DNA from: Verrucomicrobiaceae bacterium
GTDB taxonomy: Bacteria > Verrucomicrobiota > Verrucomicrobiia > Verrucomicrobiales > Verrucomicrobiaceae
Direction: 5' to 3'
NCBI GenBank assembly: GCA_947507875.1
Contig: CANNQP010000005.1
Location: 1-64,000, forward strand
Length of the DNA: 64,000 bases
Part shown: piece by piece, positions 25,742 to 34,471 of the stretch
Position numbering within the stretch: the stretch's first letter is position 1
How the letters are laid out: each line of letters opens with the position of its first letter
Program-made: the position numbers and the translations under genes
The notes under the pieces: model-generated
Database searches by the model: none
What the model was told of the DNA's origin: nothing
The model's input: only the letters and a program-made list of their open reading frames with translations

Positions 25742-26608
25742 TCAACGCTGAGGGTTTCGAAGTTCAGTGATCCTTTCACGGATCTTTTGCACGCGATTTT
25801 CTGGATTCGGGTGGGTGCTTAGCATTTCGGGTTGGCGGCCTCCTTGCGCACTGCGGGCGAGGATTTCCATGACTCCCACCATGGCTTCGGGGGCATAGCC
25901 AGCTTCGATCATGAAGCGAACGCCGAGTGCATCGGATTCCAGCTCGTCATCTCGGCTAAACTTCATGACACGCAGCCTCGCTACGGTTGTGGCGATTTGG
26001 TGACCTGCATGACTCTGTCCATCGGTCAGAAGGATGCTTAGCCCGTGGGCGATGCCATTCCAGAGTCCGGTGACGGCCATCTGTTCATTCGAATGGCGAG
26101 CGACCACATGTCCGATTTCATGGCCTAACACGCCAGCCAGTTGATCCTCGTTTTTGAGCAGTCGAAAGAGAGCCTCTGTGATAAAAATTGGTCCACCAGG
26201 AAGGGCGAAGGCATTGATTGTGCGTGAATCAGCCAAAAGGTGAAACTCGAATCGATAGGGGGTTTGTTTTGCGAGTGTGCTTCGCAGTAGCCTTTCTCCC
26301 ACCCGCTGCACCTTAGCTCGAGCCGTGAAGTCAGGAGAAAGGCCACCCATTTGACGAATCATACTAGGCGCAGATTGTAGGCCAAGTGCGATTTCCTGCT
26401 CGGTTGAAGCAAACTTCAGCCGCTGCACTCTACCGGTGAATTCATTTTCACGCGCCGTCGTGCCCAAGTAATGGAAGAGAACTGAACCGCCGATCACCAG
26501 GAAAGCCAAAATCAGTCGAGGAGGACATCCCCAGGCCAAGAGCTTTGGGCGCGAATCATCGTGATAGCCTAATGGCTGTCCGCTGAGTCGGCGAAAGATT
26601 CGTTTCAT
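25742..26608 (-). CDS. M48-family zinc metallopeptidase, membrane-anchored
   Basis: The 288-residue protein has one N-terminal membrane helix (residues about 31-48) and a peptidase M48 domain on the far side. The zinc motif is HEIGH at residues 163-167 and the third ligand lies in DDELESDALG. AFALPGGPIFITEALF is the usual M48 strand before the active helix, and STHPNPENRVQKI the typical end. Such enzymes (BepA/LoiP-like) degrade misfolded outer-envelope proteins. It is the second gene of the operon starting at 27273. Confidence 0.92.
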   Translation of the reverse strand: MKRIFRRLSGQPLGYHDDSRPKLLAWGCPPRLILAFLVIGGSVLFHYLGTTARENEFTGRVQRLKFASTEQEIALGLQSAPSMIRQMGGLSPDFTARAKVQRVGERLLRSTLAKQTPYRFEFHLLADSRTINAFALPGGPIFITEALFRLLKNEDQLAGVLGHEIGHVVARHSNEQMAVTGLWNGIAHGLSILLTDGQSHAGHQIATTVARLRVMKFSRDDELESDALGVRFMIEAGYAPEAMVGVMEILARSAQGGRQPEMLSTHPNPENRVQKIRERITELRNPQR

Positions 26609-26664
26609 GGGTCATCCTGCCTTCAAGCTTTGGCGACGGCAAAGCCAAAAGCTCTGAAGTCAGT

Positions 26665-27273
26665 TCACGTCTCTATTCGTGACTTGCATGGCGTTTTGGC
26701 ATGATGAAAAAGCCAGCCTATGCCTGCACCGAAGCCTAGCCCATAACAAACGCCCCAAGAAAGCTTGGCTAGGATGAGGTAAAGTTTCCGTTCCTCATCG
26801 CTTGTTTCCAGTAGTTTTGCCCTCGGCAACCATATCTCGTGCATGGCTGCATCTCCGGCAAAGTAGCCTATTGTGTGCAACACGAAGAGAACCAGCACTG
26901 CCCTGAGTCGTAAGCTAGGGGGTGTCCTTTTGCCCATCATGAAGGTGGCGAAGATGAGGCAACCCAAGCCCGCGCCGACCCATTCACCTGCTCGCCCACC
27001 TATAGCGAACCAAGCCGTGCACCACGCCAAGGCATAACTAAGAAAGGCTGGCAGAAATAGACGGTAAAAAGCAGCGACTCCGCCCGCTAAACCGCCCATC
27101 AGCTGACCTGAGGCAACCAGAAACACGAGGGCGATGGCACTAAACATTGCCGGTTCCCCCCCCCAGTGACGAAACCAGGGCGCTGCAAACGCCCATACAG
27201 AAAAAGCAGCAATACCTACCATTGCGAAGGCGACTGCACCTTGAGTCATGTCTTTTCTCAGAGAGCGATTCAT
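26665..27273 (-). CDS. Multi-pass membrane protein of unknown function
   Basis: The protein has 202 residues from the ATG at 27273 (MNRSLRKDMTQG); the open frame upstream is not clearly coding. It has about six hydrophobic helices with Gly-rich packing (FLVASGQLMGGLAGGVAAF, FFIGGRAGEW-like and ending GVCYGLGFGAGIGWLFHHA). No family was recognised. It is the first gene of the minus-strand operon that continues into the M48 peptidase and squalene synthase-like genes, and its divergent neighbour ychF starts 120 bp away. Confidence 0.7.
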   Translation of the reverse strand: MNRSLRKDMTQGAVAFAMVGIAAFSVWAFAAPWFRHWGGEPAMFSAIALVFLVASGQLMGGLAGGVAAFYRLFLPAFLSYALAWCTAWFAIGGRAGEWVGAGLGCLIFATFMMGKRTPPSLRLRAVLVLFVLHTIGYFAGDAAMHEIWLPRAKLLETSDEERKLYLILAKLSWGVCYGLGFGAGIGWLFHHAKTPCKSRIET

Positions 27274-27393
27274 GGTCTTTAGTTCTACGTGCGTGAATGG
27301 GGCAATTTTGGTCAAAGCTAGGATTTTCAAAAACAACGTGACTTAGAATTTCATTCGCGCTCACAAGCATCGCCGCTATCCTCGTGGCCCCTT

Positions 27394-28509
27394 ATGCTTC
27401 AAGCTGGAATCGTCGGCCTACCCAACGTAGGCAAATCCACCCTATTCAACGCAGTCACCCGCACCCGCAAAGCGGAGGCAGCCAACTATCCATTCTGCAC
27501 GATCGAACCCAATCAAGGGGTTGTGATCGTGCCCGATGAGCGCCTCGCGGCTCTGTCGAACATCAGCGGCTCACAAAAAATTGTCCCTGCTGCCATTGAG
27601 TTCGTGGACATCGCCGGTTTGGTGAAAGGTGCTAGCCAAGGGGAAGGACTGGGAAACAAGTTCCTCAGCCACATCCGTGAGGTTGATGCGATTGTGCATG
27701 TGGTACGTTGCTTTGAAAATGGCGACATCACCCACGTGGATGGCAGTGTGGACCCCATCCGCGATATTGAAGTCATCAATACCGAACTGATCCTCGCCGA
27801 TCTTGAAGCTGTTCAGCGTCGCAAGGAACGTTGCGAGAAAAAGGCCAAGAGTGGGGATAAGGAAGCGAAAGCGGAATTGGCCCTCAGTGAGAAATTGTTG
27901 CCGCATCTGGATGCCATGAAGCCCGCCATCACGGCTGATCTGTCGGACGATGAGCGTAAGCTGATGAAGTCCTTCTTCCTGCTGAGCGGCAAGCCATGCA
28001 TCTACGCCTGCAATGTGGCTGAGTCAGACCTAGCTTCAGCTTCGAAAAATCCTGACAAGCATCCGCTGGTGGCCAAAGTGCGCGAGTATGTCAGTCACTC
28101 TCATGCAGCGAATGCCTGTGTGGTGAGCGCGGCGATTGAAAACGAGCTGGTGGATCTGCCAGAAGAAGACGCCAAAGCCTACTTGGCGGATCTGGGAGTC
28201 TCTGACAGCGGAGTGAATCAGCTCATCAAGAGCGTGTATAGCCTCCTCGGCCTGCAAACTTACCTAACCACGGGAGAAAAGGAAACGCGGGCTTGGACCA
28301 TCACCAAAGGCATGAAGGCTCCTCAAGCAGCCGGTGTCATTCATGGTGACTTTGAGCGCGGTTTCATCGCAGCTCAAATCGTTCACTTTGATGATCTGGT
28401 TACACTTGGCTCAGAAGCCAAAGCCCGTGAAGCAGGTAAGCTACGGATCGAAGGCAAAGATTATGTCATGCGCGATGGCGACGTCGTAGAATGGCGTTTC
28501 AATGTTTGA
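27394..28509 (+). CDS. ychF: Redox-regulated ATPase YchF (Obg family)
   Basis: The 371-residue protein begins [21 protein letters not shown], the YchF-specific P-loop. [22 protein letters not shown] is the G3 region, the usual NKxD is absent as expected for this ATP-preferring subfamily (the position reads YACNVAESD), and the C-terminal TGS domain is present ([15 protein letters not shown]...). It associates with ribosomes in other bacteria. Length and motifs are all standard. Confidence 0.97.
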   Translation: MLQAGIVGLPNVGKSTLFNAVTRTRKAEAANYPFCTIEPNQGVVIVPDERLAALSNISGSQKIVPAAIEFVDIAGLVKGASQGEGLGNKFLSHIREVDAIVHVVRCFENGDITHVDGSVDPIRDIEVINTELILADLEAVQRRKERCEKKAKSGDKEAKAELALSEKLLPHLDAMKPAITADLSDDERKLMKSFFLLSGKPCIYACNVAESDLASASKNPDKHPLVAKVREYVSHSHAANACVVSAAIENELVDLPEEDAKAYLADLGVSDSGVNQLIKSVYSLLGLQTYLTTGEKETRAWTITKGMKAPQAAGVIHGDFERGFIAAQIVHFDDLVTLGSEAKAREAGKLRIEGKDYVMRDGDVVEWRFNV

Positions 28510-28986
28510 TCTCGGACATCATCACGCCTGTAGCCGAGTCTCGGGGAGTACTGATTAGCAAGACTGCTATGGTCTTGGCTTTAGCTTGTCGAGATGCCCT
28601 GGTGTGACATGGTTTGACGATCCATCGATCCAAATGTCAGTCATCGGTGCGCACAATGATCGTGAACTGCCCCGGCCATCGCTACCCCACTACCCCCGCG
28701 CGATGGTTCAAGCTCGATGAGTGAACACGCATCGTGTCCCAGTTCGCCGACTGCGACCACTTTTTAAAACATCACCGAAGTTCATCCCCTCGACCTGCCC
28801 GATGCTTCTTGCAGGGGTCAGATTCAGTGTAATGTCAGGACATGGCTTAGCCCCGGCTTTATGGAGCAGGTCGTGTCGGCGAAAAAGGCTACGGCTGTTT
28901 TTAGCTACTGACATGGCATGTGTTGTTGAAAAAAACTTTGCATAAGCTGGCTCGCTGCTGCGGCATGATTTGTGAAACTCATACTC
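28510..28986. other. Intergenic region with decayed repeat sequence
   Basis: About 480 bases between ychF and the sigma factor. It holds one copy of a 46-bp dispersed repeat (28692-28737), a GGGTCAGATTCAGTG string and a short minus-strand frame (28708-28914) with no recognisable product. The last 60 bases resemble the region before the truncated sigma gene at 14448 (shared TTTGCATA), so the sigma promoter probably lies there. Confidence 0.5.
28692..28737 (+). repeat. Dispersed 46-bp repeat, copy A
   Basis: It matches 31927-31972 at 41 of 46 positions without gaps. Read in the shared frame it encodes TPARWFKLDE then a stop, where copy B reads TPAWWFELDERKRIV. It may be a remnant of a coding sequence repeated in the genome. 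Confidence 0.65.
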
Positions 28987-30057
28987 ATGTCGTCAGACAA
29001 CCGACTTCTCCAACGCTACCACTTCCAGGGTGACGCCACCGCTTTTGCGGAGCTGGTGCGGTCGCACTCCGCCATGGTCTATGCGACCGCGCACCGGGTG
29101 ACACGGGATGCGATGTTGGCCGAAGAGGTGGCTCAGGATGCGTTTGTGTCATTGGCGAAGACCTCCAATCCATCCATTCAATCGGTGGCTGCGTGGCTGC
29201 ACCATGTCGCTTTTCAGCGCGCCTGTGATGCTGTTCGGCGGGAAACGGCCCGGCAGCGCCATGAACCTGCCGCAGAGCAATGGCTGGAACCAGAGGACAC
29301 GAAGTGGGCCGATGTGGAGCCAGTGCTTGATGAGGCCATGGACGAACTGCCGGAGGATACACGTGCCCTGCTCATCGAGCACTTCATGGAGCAGCGCACG
29401 CAGCAAGACCTAGCCATTCAGTATGGCGTCAGCCAGGCGACTATCTCTCGGCGGATTGAGCGCGGGGTGGCGGATATTCGTAGCAATCTGAGAAAACGTG
29501 GTGTGCTGTGCGGGGTCGCACTGGCCAGCGTGTTGATGGCAAACTCAGCTCAGGGCGTTCCTGCTACGCTTGTTTCCTCCCTTAGTAAGGTGGCCATCAG
29601 TGGTATCGGCACGATCAAGCCCGTGGGAGCAGTGCCAGCATGGCAGGCAGTGCTCGTTTTTTTCATGCGGCCTGTTGTGTTGTTTACTCTGCTTGTGTGC
29701 GGCGGCGTGTTGTGGTTTGGCGGCCTCTCGCAGGACGTAACTCCAGATCGCATTCCTCCCGTCCAGACAGCCCCTTCGGTTAAGCCTACCTGGAGAGGCC
29801 GCGCCTTTTGTCCTACTTGCGCCCTGCTCTACACTCAGCAGCGGCGCACGCAGCAGGGTATCTTCATTCATAGCGAGTCTGGGAAGGATGTGATCTACGA
29901 CCTGGAGTTGCGCGCACCTATGTCGGATTTCCATCCGCGCTACTGCGGGCCCAGCATGAAGAGCAAGGATGCCATCACCGTGACCGGCAGGGCAGAAAAA
30001 ACCACCAGTACCCTGCAACGCCTGCGCGCCGAGGCCATCGCACTCTCTCCCCAATAG
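28987..30057 (+). CDS. ECF-type sigma factor with C-terminal membrane segment and extra domain
   Basis: The 356-residue protein starts at the ATG at 28987. Residues 1-90 are sigma region 2 (LLQRYHFQGDATAFAELV, AEEVAQDAF, AAWLHHVAFQRACDAVRRE), and 110-170 region 4 (DELPEDTRALLIEHFME, QQDLAIQYGVSQATISRRIE). After that come two hydrophobic stretches (about 172-190 and 222-246) and a ~105-residue tail with CPTCALLYTQ. Verrucomicrobia and Planctomycetes use such sigma factors with membrane tails, presumably self-controlled without a separate anti-sigma factor. The following secreted protein gene lies 18 bp downstream. A truncated copy of its start is at 14448. Confidence 0.88.
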   Translation: MSSDNRLLQRYHFQGDATAFAELVRSHSAMVYATAHRVTRDAMLAEEVAQDAFVSLAKTSNPSIQSVAAWLHHVAFQRACDAVRRETARQRHEPAAEQWLEPEDTKWADVEPVLDEAMDELPEDTRALLIEHFMEQRTQQDLAIQYGVSQATISRRIERGVADIRSNLRKRGVLCGVALASVLMANSAQGVPATLVSSLSKVAISGIGTIKPVGAVPAWQAVLVFFMRPVVLFTLLVCGGVLWFGGLSQDVTPDRIPPVQTAPSVKPTWRGRAFCPTCALLYTQQRRTQQGIFIHSESGKDVIYDLELRAPMSDFHPRYCGPSMKSKDAITVTGRAEKTTSTLQRLRAEAIALSPQ

Positions 30058-30075
30058 AACCCCAAATCGACGACC

Positions 30076-30804
30076 ATGAAACGAATCATCCTCTTCCTCT
30101 TCAGCCTTACTCTCACTGTGTCTGCGGCCGAGTCTGCAAAGGTCTATGTGGACCATGCCCACGGAGGCCTTTCTGGTGGCGCGAAGCCGCTGGAAAGCTT
30201 GTTCCAAAAGATCGGAGCCGAATTTCTTCCAGGCAACGCTCCTATCACTTCGGAGGCTATCGCTGGCGCCAAGGTGCTCTATCTTCGTTCGCCGACCAAA
30301 CCTTTCACTGCCGATGAAAAGGCTGCTGTGGTGGACTTTGTGAAAAAAGGAGGCTCGCTGTGTCTGGTCTTCGACGAAGAGAGGCGTATGCCGCTCGCGA
30401 CCATCGGCGTGAACGACTTGATTGAGCCCTTTGGTCTCAAGCTGACGGCGGACACGCCTTACCTTCACAATTGTGGAGCCATCGCGAAGGCGGGTGAAAT
30501 CAATCAAGCCGACCGCGAGATCCCCTACAGCGGCGGGCGGTCGGTGGAGGGTGGCACTGCGTTTGCATGGCAACTGGACGCGGAGGGTAAGCCCGCCCAG
30601 CCCTTTGCCGCTAACAAGCGTCTGGAAAACGGGGCCCGCATCATCGTCATGGCTGAAGGCATGGCCTCGATATTCCTTGGCACCCAGCAAGGCGAGCGAC
30701 TGACAGGCGTGCCGCTCGATCCTACCAAGACCGTTTATTGGGGAAAAGACAGCGCTGTCTTCATGGAGGAGGTGTTCACCTGGCTGCTCGCTGCGGGAAG
30801 GTAA
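30076..30804 (+). CDS. Secreted protein, possible GATase-like (DUF4350-type) fold
   Basis: The 242-residue exported protein has the signal MKRIILFLFSLTLTVSAAE. The order of elements (KVYVDHAHGG, LFQKIGAEFLPGNAPITSEA, GAKVLYLRSPTKPFTADEKAAVVDFVKKGGSLCLVFDE) is that of glutamine-amidotransferase-like Rossmann domains found in DUF4350 and GldG-type proteins, which bind rather than cleave. No nucleophile Cys in the elbow position is evident. It is between the sigma factor and a broken TIM-barrel gene, probably one operon. Confidence 0.6.
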   Translation: MKRIILFLFSLTLTVSAAESAKVYVDHAHGGLSGGAKPLESLFQKIGAEFLPGNAPITSEAIAGAKVLYLRSPTKPFTADEKAAVVDFVKKGGSLCLVFDEERRMPLATIGVNDLIEPFGLKLTADTPYLHNCGAIAKAGEINQADREIPYSGGRSVEGGTAFAWQLDAEGKPAQPFAANKRLENGARIIVMAEGMASIFLGTQQGERLTGVPLDPTKTVYWGKDSAVFMEEVFTWLLAAGR

Positions 30805-30854
30805 TCGCTGCCTTCACATCTGCGAGTCACAAACTACCACTCACGAATCATCTC

Positions 30855-31859
30855 ATGAATCTGCCCGCCTCGATGCACCGCCGCCAGTTTCTTCAGACGA
30901 CCGCGACCGCAGCACTTGCGACCTCTGCTGCCTTCAGCCAGGAGAAAAGCCCTCCGAGTATTCGCATTGCATGCTGCGCAGCGGGTTTTCACGGCTTTGC
31001 AGCAGGCTCCAACCCGCTGGATGCAATCCGGCGGATCGGTGCCCTGGGTTTCGACGGCATTGAACTCATCATCCTCTCGCCTGCGGACCTCGCCACGATC
31101 TGGAGCGGCCATTCTCTCGACGCCATAGAGGCAGCACTTAGCTCCGTCGGGCTGACCATCTGCCGCTTTGGCGTCTTCGGTCCCTGCATGAGAAACATCG
31201 CCTCTGATGCCAATGCGGCGCGTGATGCTGACTTCGCGACCTTTGAGAAAGCCTGCGCCGTGGCGAAGCGTCTTGGCGCATCGCAAATGGGTTACGTTGG
31301 CTGGTCTGTGCCAGGCACTTCCCCCTTCACTTACCAACTGGCCAAGGAAGCAGCGCCTGGAACCAAGATAGTGCAGCGCATTCCGGATAACTTCGATTGA
31401 GACAAGTTTTGGGCGCGTAGTGTGGACTCGAATAAAGAACTTTTGGCCCGCGCGAAGGCGTATGGCATGACCATCTGTATCGAACCGCACTTTCATGGCA
31501 TCCCGCAGACAGCGGAGCAGTTCCTCCTCCTGCACAGAGAGGTGAATGACCCGGCGCTGGGCTATCTGCTCGATTCCTGCTGGACGAGTGTTCAAGCCGC
31601 CTATCCACCGCTCGTGGCCAGGATGATGGCCCCGCACATCACCCAGGTTCAGTTTCGTGACACAGACGCCACCACCCGCAACAGCAGCGTTCCCTTTGGT
31701 CAGGGTGCGGTGGATTTTTCGGCCTTGCTCACCACCCTAAAAGCGATCCGGTATCAGGGATTTATTTCGTTAGAGGAGGTCTTTTTACCTGCCCGACAGA
31801 CGATTCAGGATGCGAAGAACTTCTTGGCCTTCATGAGGACCGAATTGGCAAAACCCTAG
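30855..31859 (+). pseudogene. Sugar phosphate isomerase/epimerase (xylose-isomerase-like TIM barrel) broken by one in-frame stop
   Basis: The first part (ATG at 30855, or 30873 starting MHRRQFLQTTATAALA, a Tat-like leader) runs through ALGFDGIELIILSP and ASQMGYVGWSVPG to RIPDNFD, where a TGA (31398-31400) stops it. The same frame continues immediately as DKFWARSVDSNKELLARAKA, then TICIEPHFHGIPQTAEQF, GYLLDSCWT and YQGFISLEEVF to a TAG at 31859. Both halves are one AP-endonuclease-2-family protein, so TGG-to-TGA is the simplest explanation. The gene is either a fresh pseudogene, a read-through case or a sequencing error. Confidence 0.85.
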
Positions 31860-31926
31860 CCAGTCGAAGGGGGTAAAGGCCTGTGCGTTGGTGTATGGTT
31901 TAAATCTCTGCGCTATCACCCCCGCC

Positions 31927-31972
31927 ACCCCCGCGTGGTGGTTCGAGCTCGATGAGCGAAAACGCATCGTGT
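31927..31972 (+). repeat. Dispersed 46-bp repeat, copy B
   Basis: It matches 28692-28737 at 41 of 46 positions. It lies 68 bases after the broken TIM-barrel gene and before the sulfatase stop. The frame TPAWWFELDERKRIVCHFIN stays open here, unlike copy A. Confidence 0.65.
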
Positions 31973-32028
31973 GCCATTTCATCAACCACGATTTTGTGCC
32001 GTGCTGGTTGCAGCTTGGTGCCGGAAGT

Positions 32029-33654
32029 TCACTGTTTCTGTTTGCCACCTGTCTTCTTGCCGCGATTGGGCTTTGCAACATCATCGGGCAGGGGACCGGC
32101 CATGGGCGTTGTCTCGAAAAAAGCACCGTCGTGATCTAGCCGGGGATCTTGGGTTCGTTTGAGCTCAGCCATGAGTCGCTCGCGGAGTTGATCCTGGATC
32201 GTGGTGTAGCGAGGATCGTTTGCTAGATTTTTCACTTCATGAGGATCTTGGCTGATGTGGTAAAGCTCTTCACGGGGGCGTTTGCCAAAGGCCCAATCAA
32301 AGTGCTGCTGCCACTGCGGATGGTCGCGTTCAGCGATTAACCACGCCTTGGTGGGACTGCTGTCCATGTCAGCAAAGCTGGTGTGCGTGTTTTCCGTCAG
32401 TGTGGTGACATCTGCATCAAGCTGCGCAGGATCTCCCATCGGCATTCGTTCGGGTTTGAAGTTCACGATAAAAAGGTAGTCCGAGGTGCGCAGCGCACGC
32501 TGCGGGTAGGGCAAGAATCCGGCGCGCGCTGATTCGACATGGCGCTCGCGGCCAGTAACCACCCAAGTCCGTTCAGGGTCCACCTGACCACTTTTTTCAC
32601 TGCGCAGCAGTGGCAGCAGGCTGCGGCCTGTCATCACGTCGGGCGGCTTGATCCCGCCAACTTCCAAAAAGGTCGGCGCGAGGTCCATCAAGTTCACAAA
32701 GTCATCCACCACACGCCCTGGCTTGGTGCCAGCGCCTCGGGCGAGGAGCGAGACATGTGTGCCGAAGTCGTAGAGGTTGCACTTGCCATGAGGAAAGCCT
32801 GGTGCGCCGTGATCGCCACTCACCAAGACCAGTGTGTTGTCGAGTTCGCCTATCGTCTCCAGCTTCTTCAAAAGCACGCCCACGCAGGCATCGAAGGCCA
32901 TGATCTCGCCAAGATAGCTGGCGAGATCTTCACGCACCTCGGGCACATCGGGCAGGAAGGTGGGCAGCTTGCCTTTCAGGTCATCGGGATTCAATTTCCA
33001 AAGTGCCTCGCCGCTGCCCTTTACCCATTTTCGATGCACATTGGTCGGGCCATACCAGAAGCAGAAGGGTTGGTCAGCTTTTCGATCCGCCAGAAAGGCA
33101 TCGAAGTTCGCGGCGACTTCATCATAAAGCTCCTGTTTGCCTGCCTGCACTGATTTTCCCTCGGCGACCATGCGGGTCACGTGTTCAGAGAAGTCATTGA
33201 CACGGCGGCCTGCTTTTTCATACGCGTGCGCTTGCTGGCCGTAGGGAGCATCACCGGGCGAGCCAGGACTCCAGACCTTGTACATTTTGCCCAGGTGATA
33301 GCCTGATTCCTTTAGCAAAAGAGGATAGGAAGGGATGTTCATGTCCCATTTGGCTCCCTGCAAAATGGCGGCCCGTCCCGTTCGCCAAAAGTACTGACCT
33401 GAGAGCACTGAGCTTCGGCAAGGCGTGCATGAGGGGGCCGTGACGTGTGCGTTCTTGAAGAGCACACCCTCACGGGCAATGCGATCGAGGTTCGGTGTTT
33501 GGATGATGTCATTCAGCGTGCCTTGACCCTCAATCTGTCGATAGATGCTGGCGTAGCGCCCCATGTCGTCTGCGAAGCAAAAGAGGATGTTCGGACGCTG
33601 GGCTGCCGCAGCGGAGAGCGCGGAGCAAAGAAGAGTGAGTAGGAAAAGACGCAT
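32029..33654 (-). CDS. Secreted type I sulfatase
   Basis: The 541-residue protein starts at the ATG at 33654, which begins a signal peptide ([18 protein letters not shown]); an ATG 24 bp upstream is also possible. [11 protein letters not shown] is the metal-binding start and the FGly motif is C76-T-P-C-R80 followed by SSVLSGQ, so the active Cys must be converted to formylglycine. [16 protein letters not shown] supplies further metal ligands. Family members remove sulfate from polysaccharides or other esters. The gene is divergent from the kinase at 33718 with 63 bp between. Confidence 0.95.
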   Translation of the reverse strand: MRLFLLTLLCSALSAAAAQRPNILFCFADDMGRYASIYRQIEGQGTLNDIIQTPNLDRIAREGVLFKNAHVTAPSCTPCRSSVLSGQYFWRTGRAAILQGAKWDMNIPSYPLLLKESGYHLGKMYKVWSPGSPGDAPYGQQAHAYEKAGRRVNDFSEHVTRMVAEGKSVQAGKQELYDEVAANFDAFLADRKADQPFCFWYGPTNVHRKWVKGSGEALWKLNPDDLKGKLPTFLPDVPEVREDLASYLGEIMAFDACVGVLLKKLETIGELDNTLVLVSGDHGAPGFPHGKCNLYDFGTHVSLLARGAGTKPGRVVDDFVNLMDLAPTFLEVGGIKPPDVMTGRSLLPLLRSEKSGQVDPERTWVVTGRERHVESARAGFLPYPQRALRTSDYLFIVNFKPERMPMGDPAQLDADVTTLTENTHTSFADMDSSPTKAWLIAERDHPQWQQHFDWAFGKRPREELYHISQDPHEVKNLANDPRYTTIQDQLRERLMAELKRTQDPRLDHDGAFFETTPMAGPLPDDVAKPNRGKKTGGKQKQ

Positions 33655-33717
33655 GGCAGCACTGCGGGAACGAGCCATTTGGCTGCGGACTTGCAGCTAG
33701 CTTCGGATCGCGGCACC

Positions 33718-34467
33718 ATGGCACTTGTGACGATTGCTGATTTTGAACTGCTAGAGCTCATCGCGGAAAGTTCGCGTGCGAAGCTTCATCGCGCTCGGCA
33801 TCGTGGAAGTGGTGAAATCGTCGCACTCAAGCAAGTGGCGGATGCAACTGCTGCGTGTCGTGAGATTCGTGCTTTGAATCAACTGAAGCATCCTCAAGTC
33901 GTTCAGATCATCGACTCAGGGAATGAGCATGGTTTTGCTGCGCTAGCATTGGAATGGCTCGACGGACTGACTCTGGATCAGGCGGCTCCTCTGCTTTACG
34001 AATCTTGGATCGTGCTGGCCCAACAGATCCATGCTGCCCTGACTGCTGTCCACGGGCAGGACCTGCTGCACCTGGATGTGAAACCAGGCAATGTCATGCA
34101 TGACTCCAAGGCTGGCTGGAAGCTGATCGATTTTGGGGAATGCCATCCCGCCTTCGAGGCGCGTCTTCATGCCATGACAGGCTCCATTCACACCATGGCT
34201 CCTGAGCAGTTCAGCGGTGGTGAAGTGGATGCGCGAACTGACTTCTATGCGCTAGGTTGCACACTTTTTTTTGCGTGGACAGGCCGAATGGCGCATGACG
34301 GTGAGCTGACGCCTCAGGTCATGACTCGTCATTTGCATCCGCCTGACCTAGCGGCCGATCCTGATCTGGCAAGACTGCCTGCACCCTGGCGACTGTGGCT
34401 GATTGCGTTGATGAAGCGTGACCCTGAGCAGCGCCCGCTGTCTCTGCCTTGTGTTCCTGTAGGATGA
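33718..34467 (+). CDS. Compact serine/threonine protein kinase
   Basis: This 249-residue protein is essentially a bare Hanks-type kinase domain. VALKQV gives the ATP-binding Lys (K38), HLDVKPGNVM the catalytic loop (D120, N125; the usual HRD is HLD), LIDFGE the metal-binding Asp (D138), and MAPEQF the APE motif. The glycine-rich loop is degenerate (LIAESSRAKLHRA, no GxGxxG). No membrane helix or sensor domain follows, unlike most kinases of this phylum. It converges with the next gene at 4 bp distance. Confidence 0.88.
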   Translation: MALVTIADFELLELIAESSRAKLHRARHRGSGEIVALKQVADATAACREIRALNQLKHPQVVQIIDSGNEHGFAALALEWLDGLTLDQAAPLLYESWIVLAQQIHAALTAVHGQDLLHLDVKPGNVMHDSKAGWKLIDFGECHPAFEARLHAMTGSIHTMAPEQFSGGEVDARTDFYALGCTLFFAWTGRMAHDGELTPQVMTRHLHPPDLAADPDLARLPAPWRLWLIALMKRDPEQRPLSLPCVPVG

Positions 34468-34471
34468 AAGA

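Noticed and set aside
31398..31400. TGA as a selenocysteine codon
   Set aside because: The sequence context favours a former Trp, the family has no selenocysteine members known to me, and no convincing SECIS-like hairpin follows.
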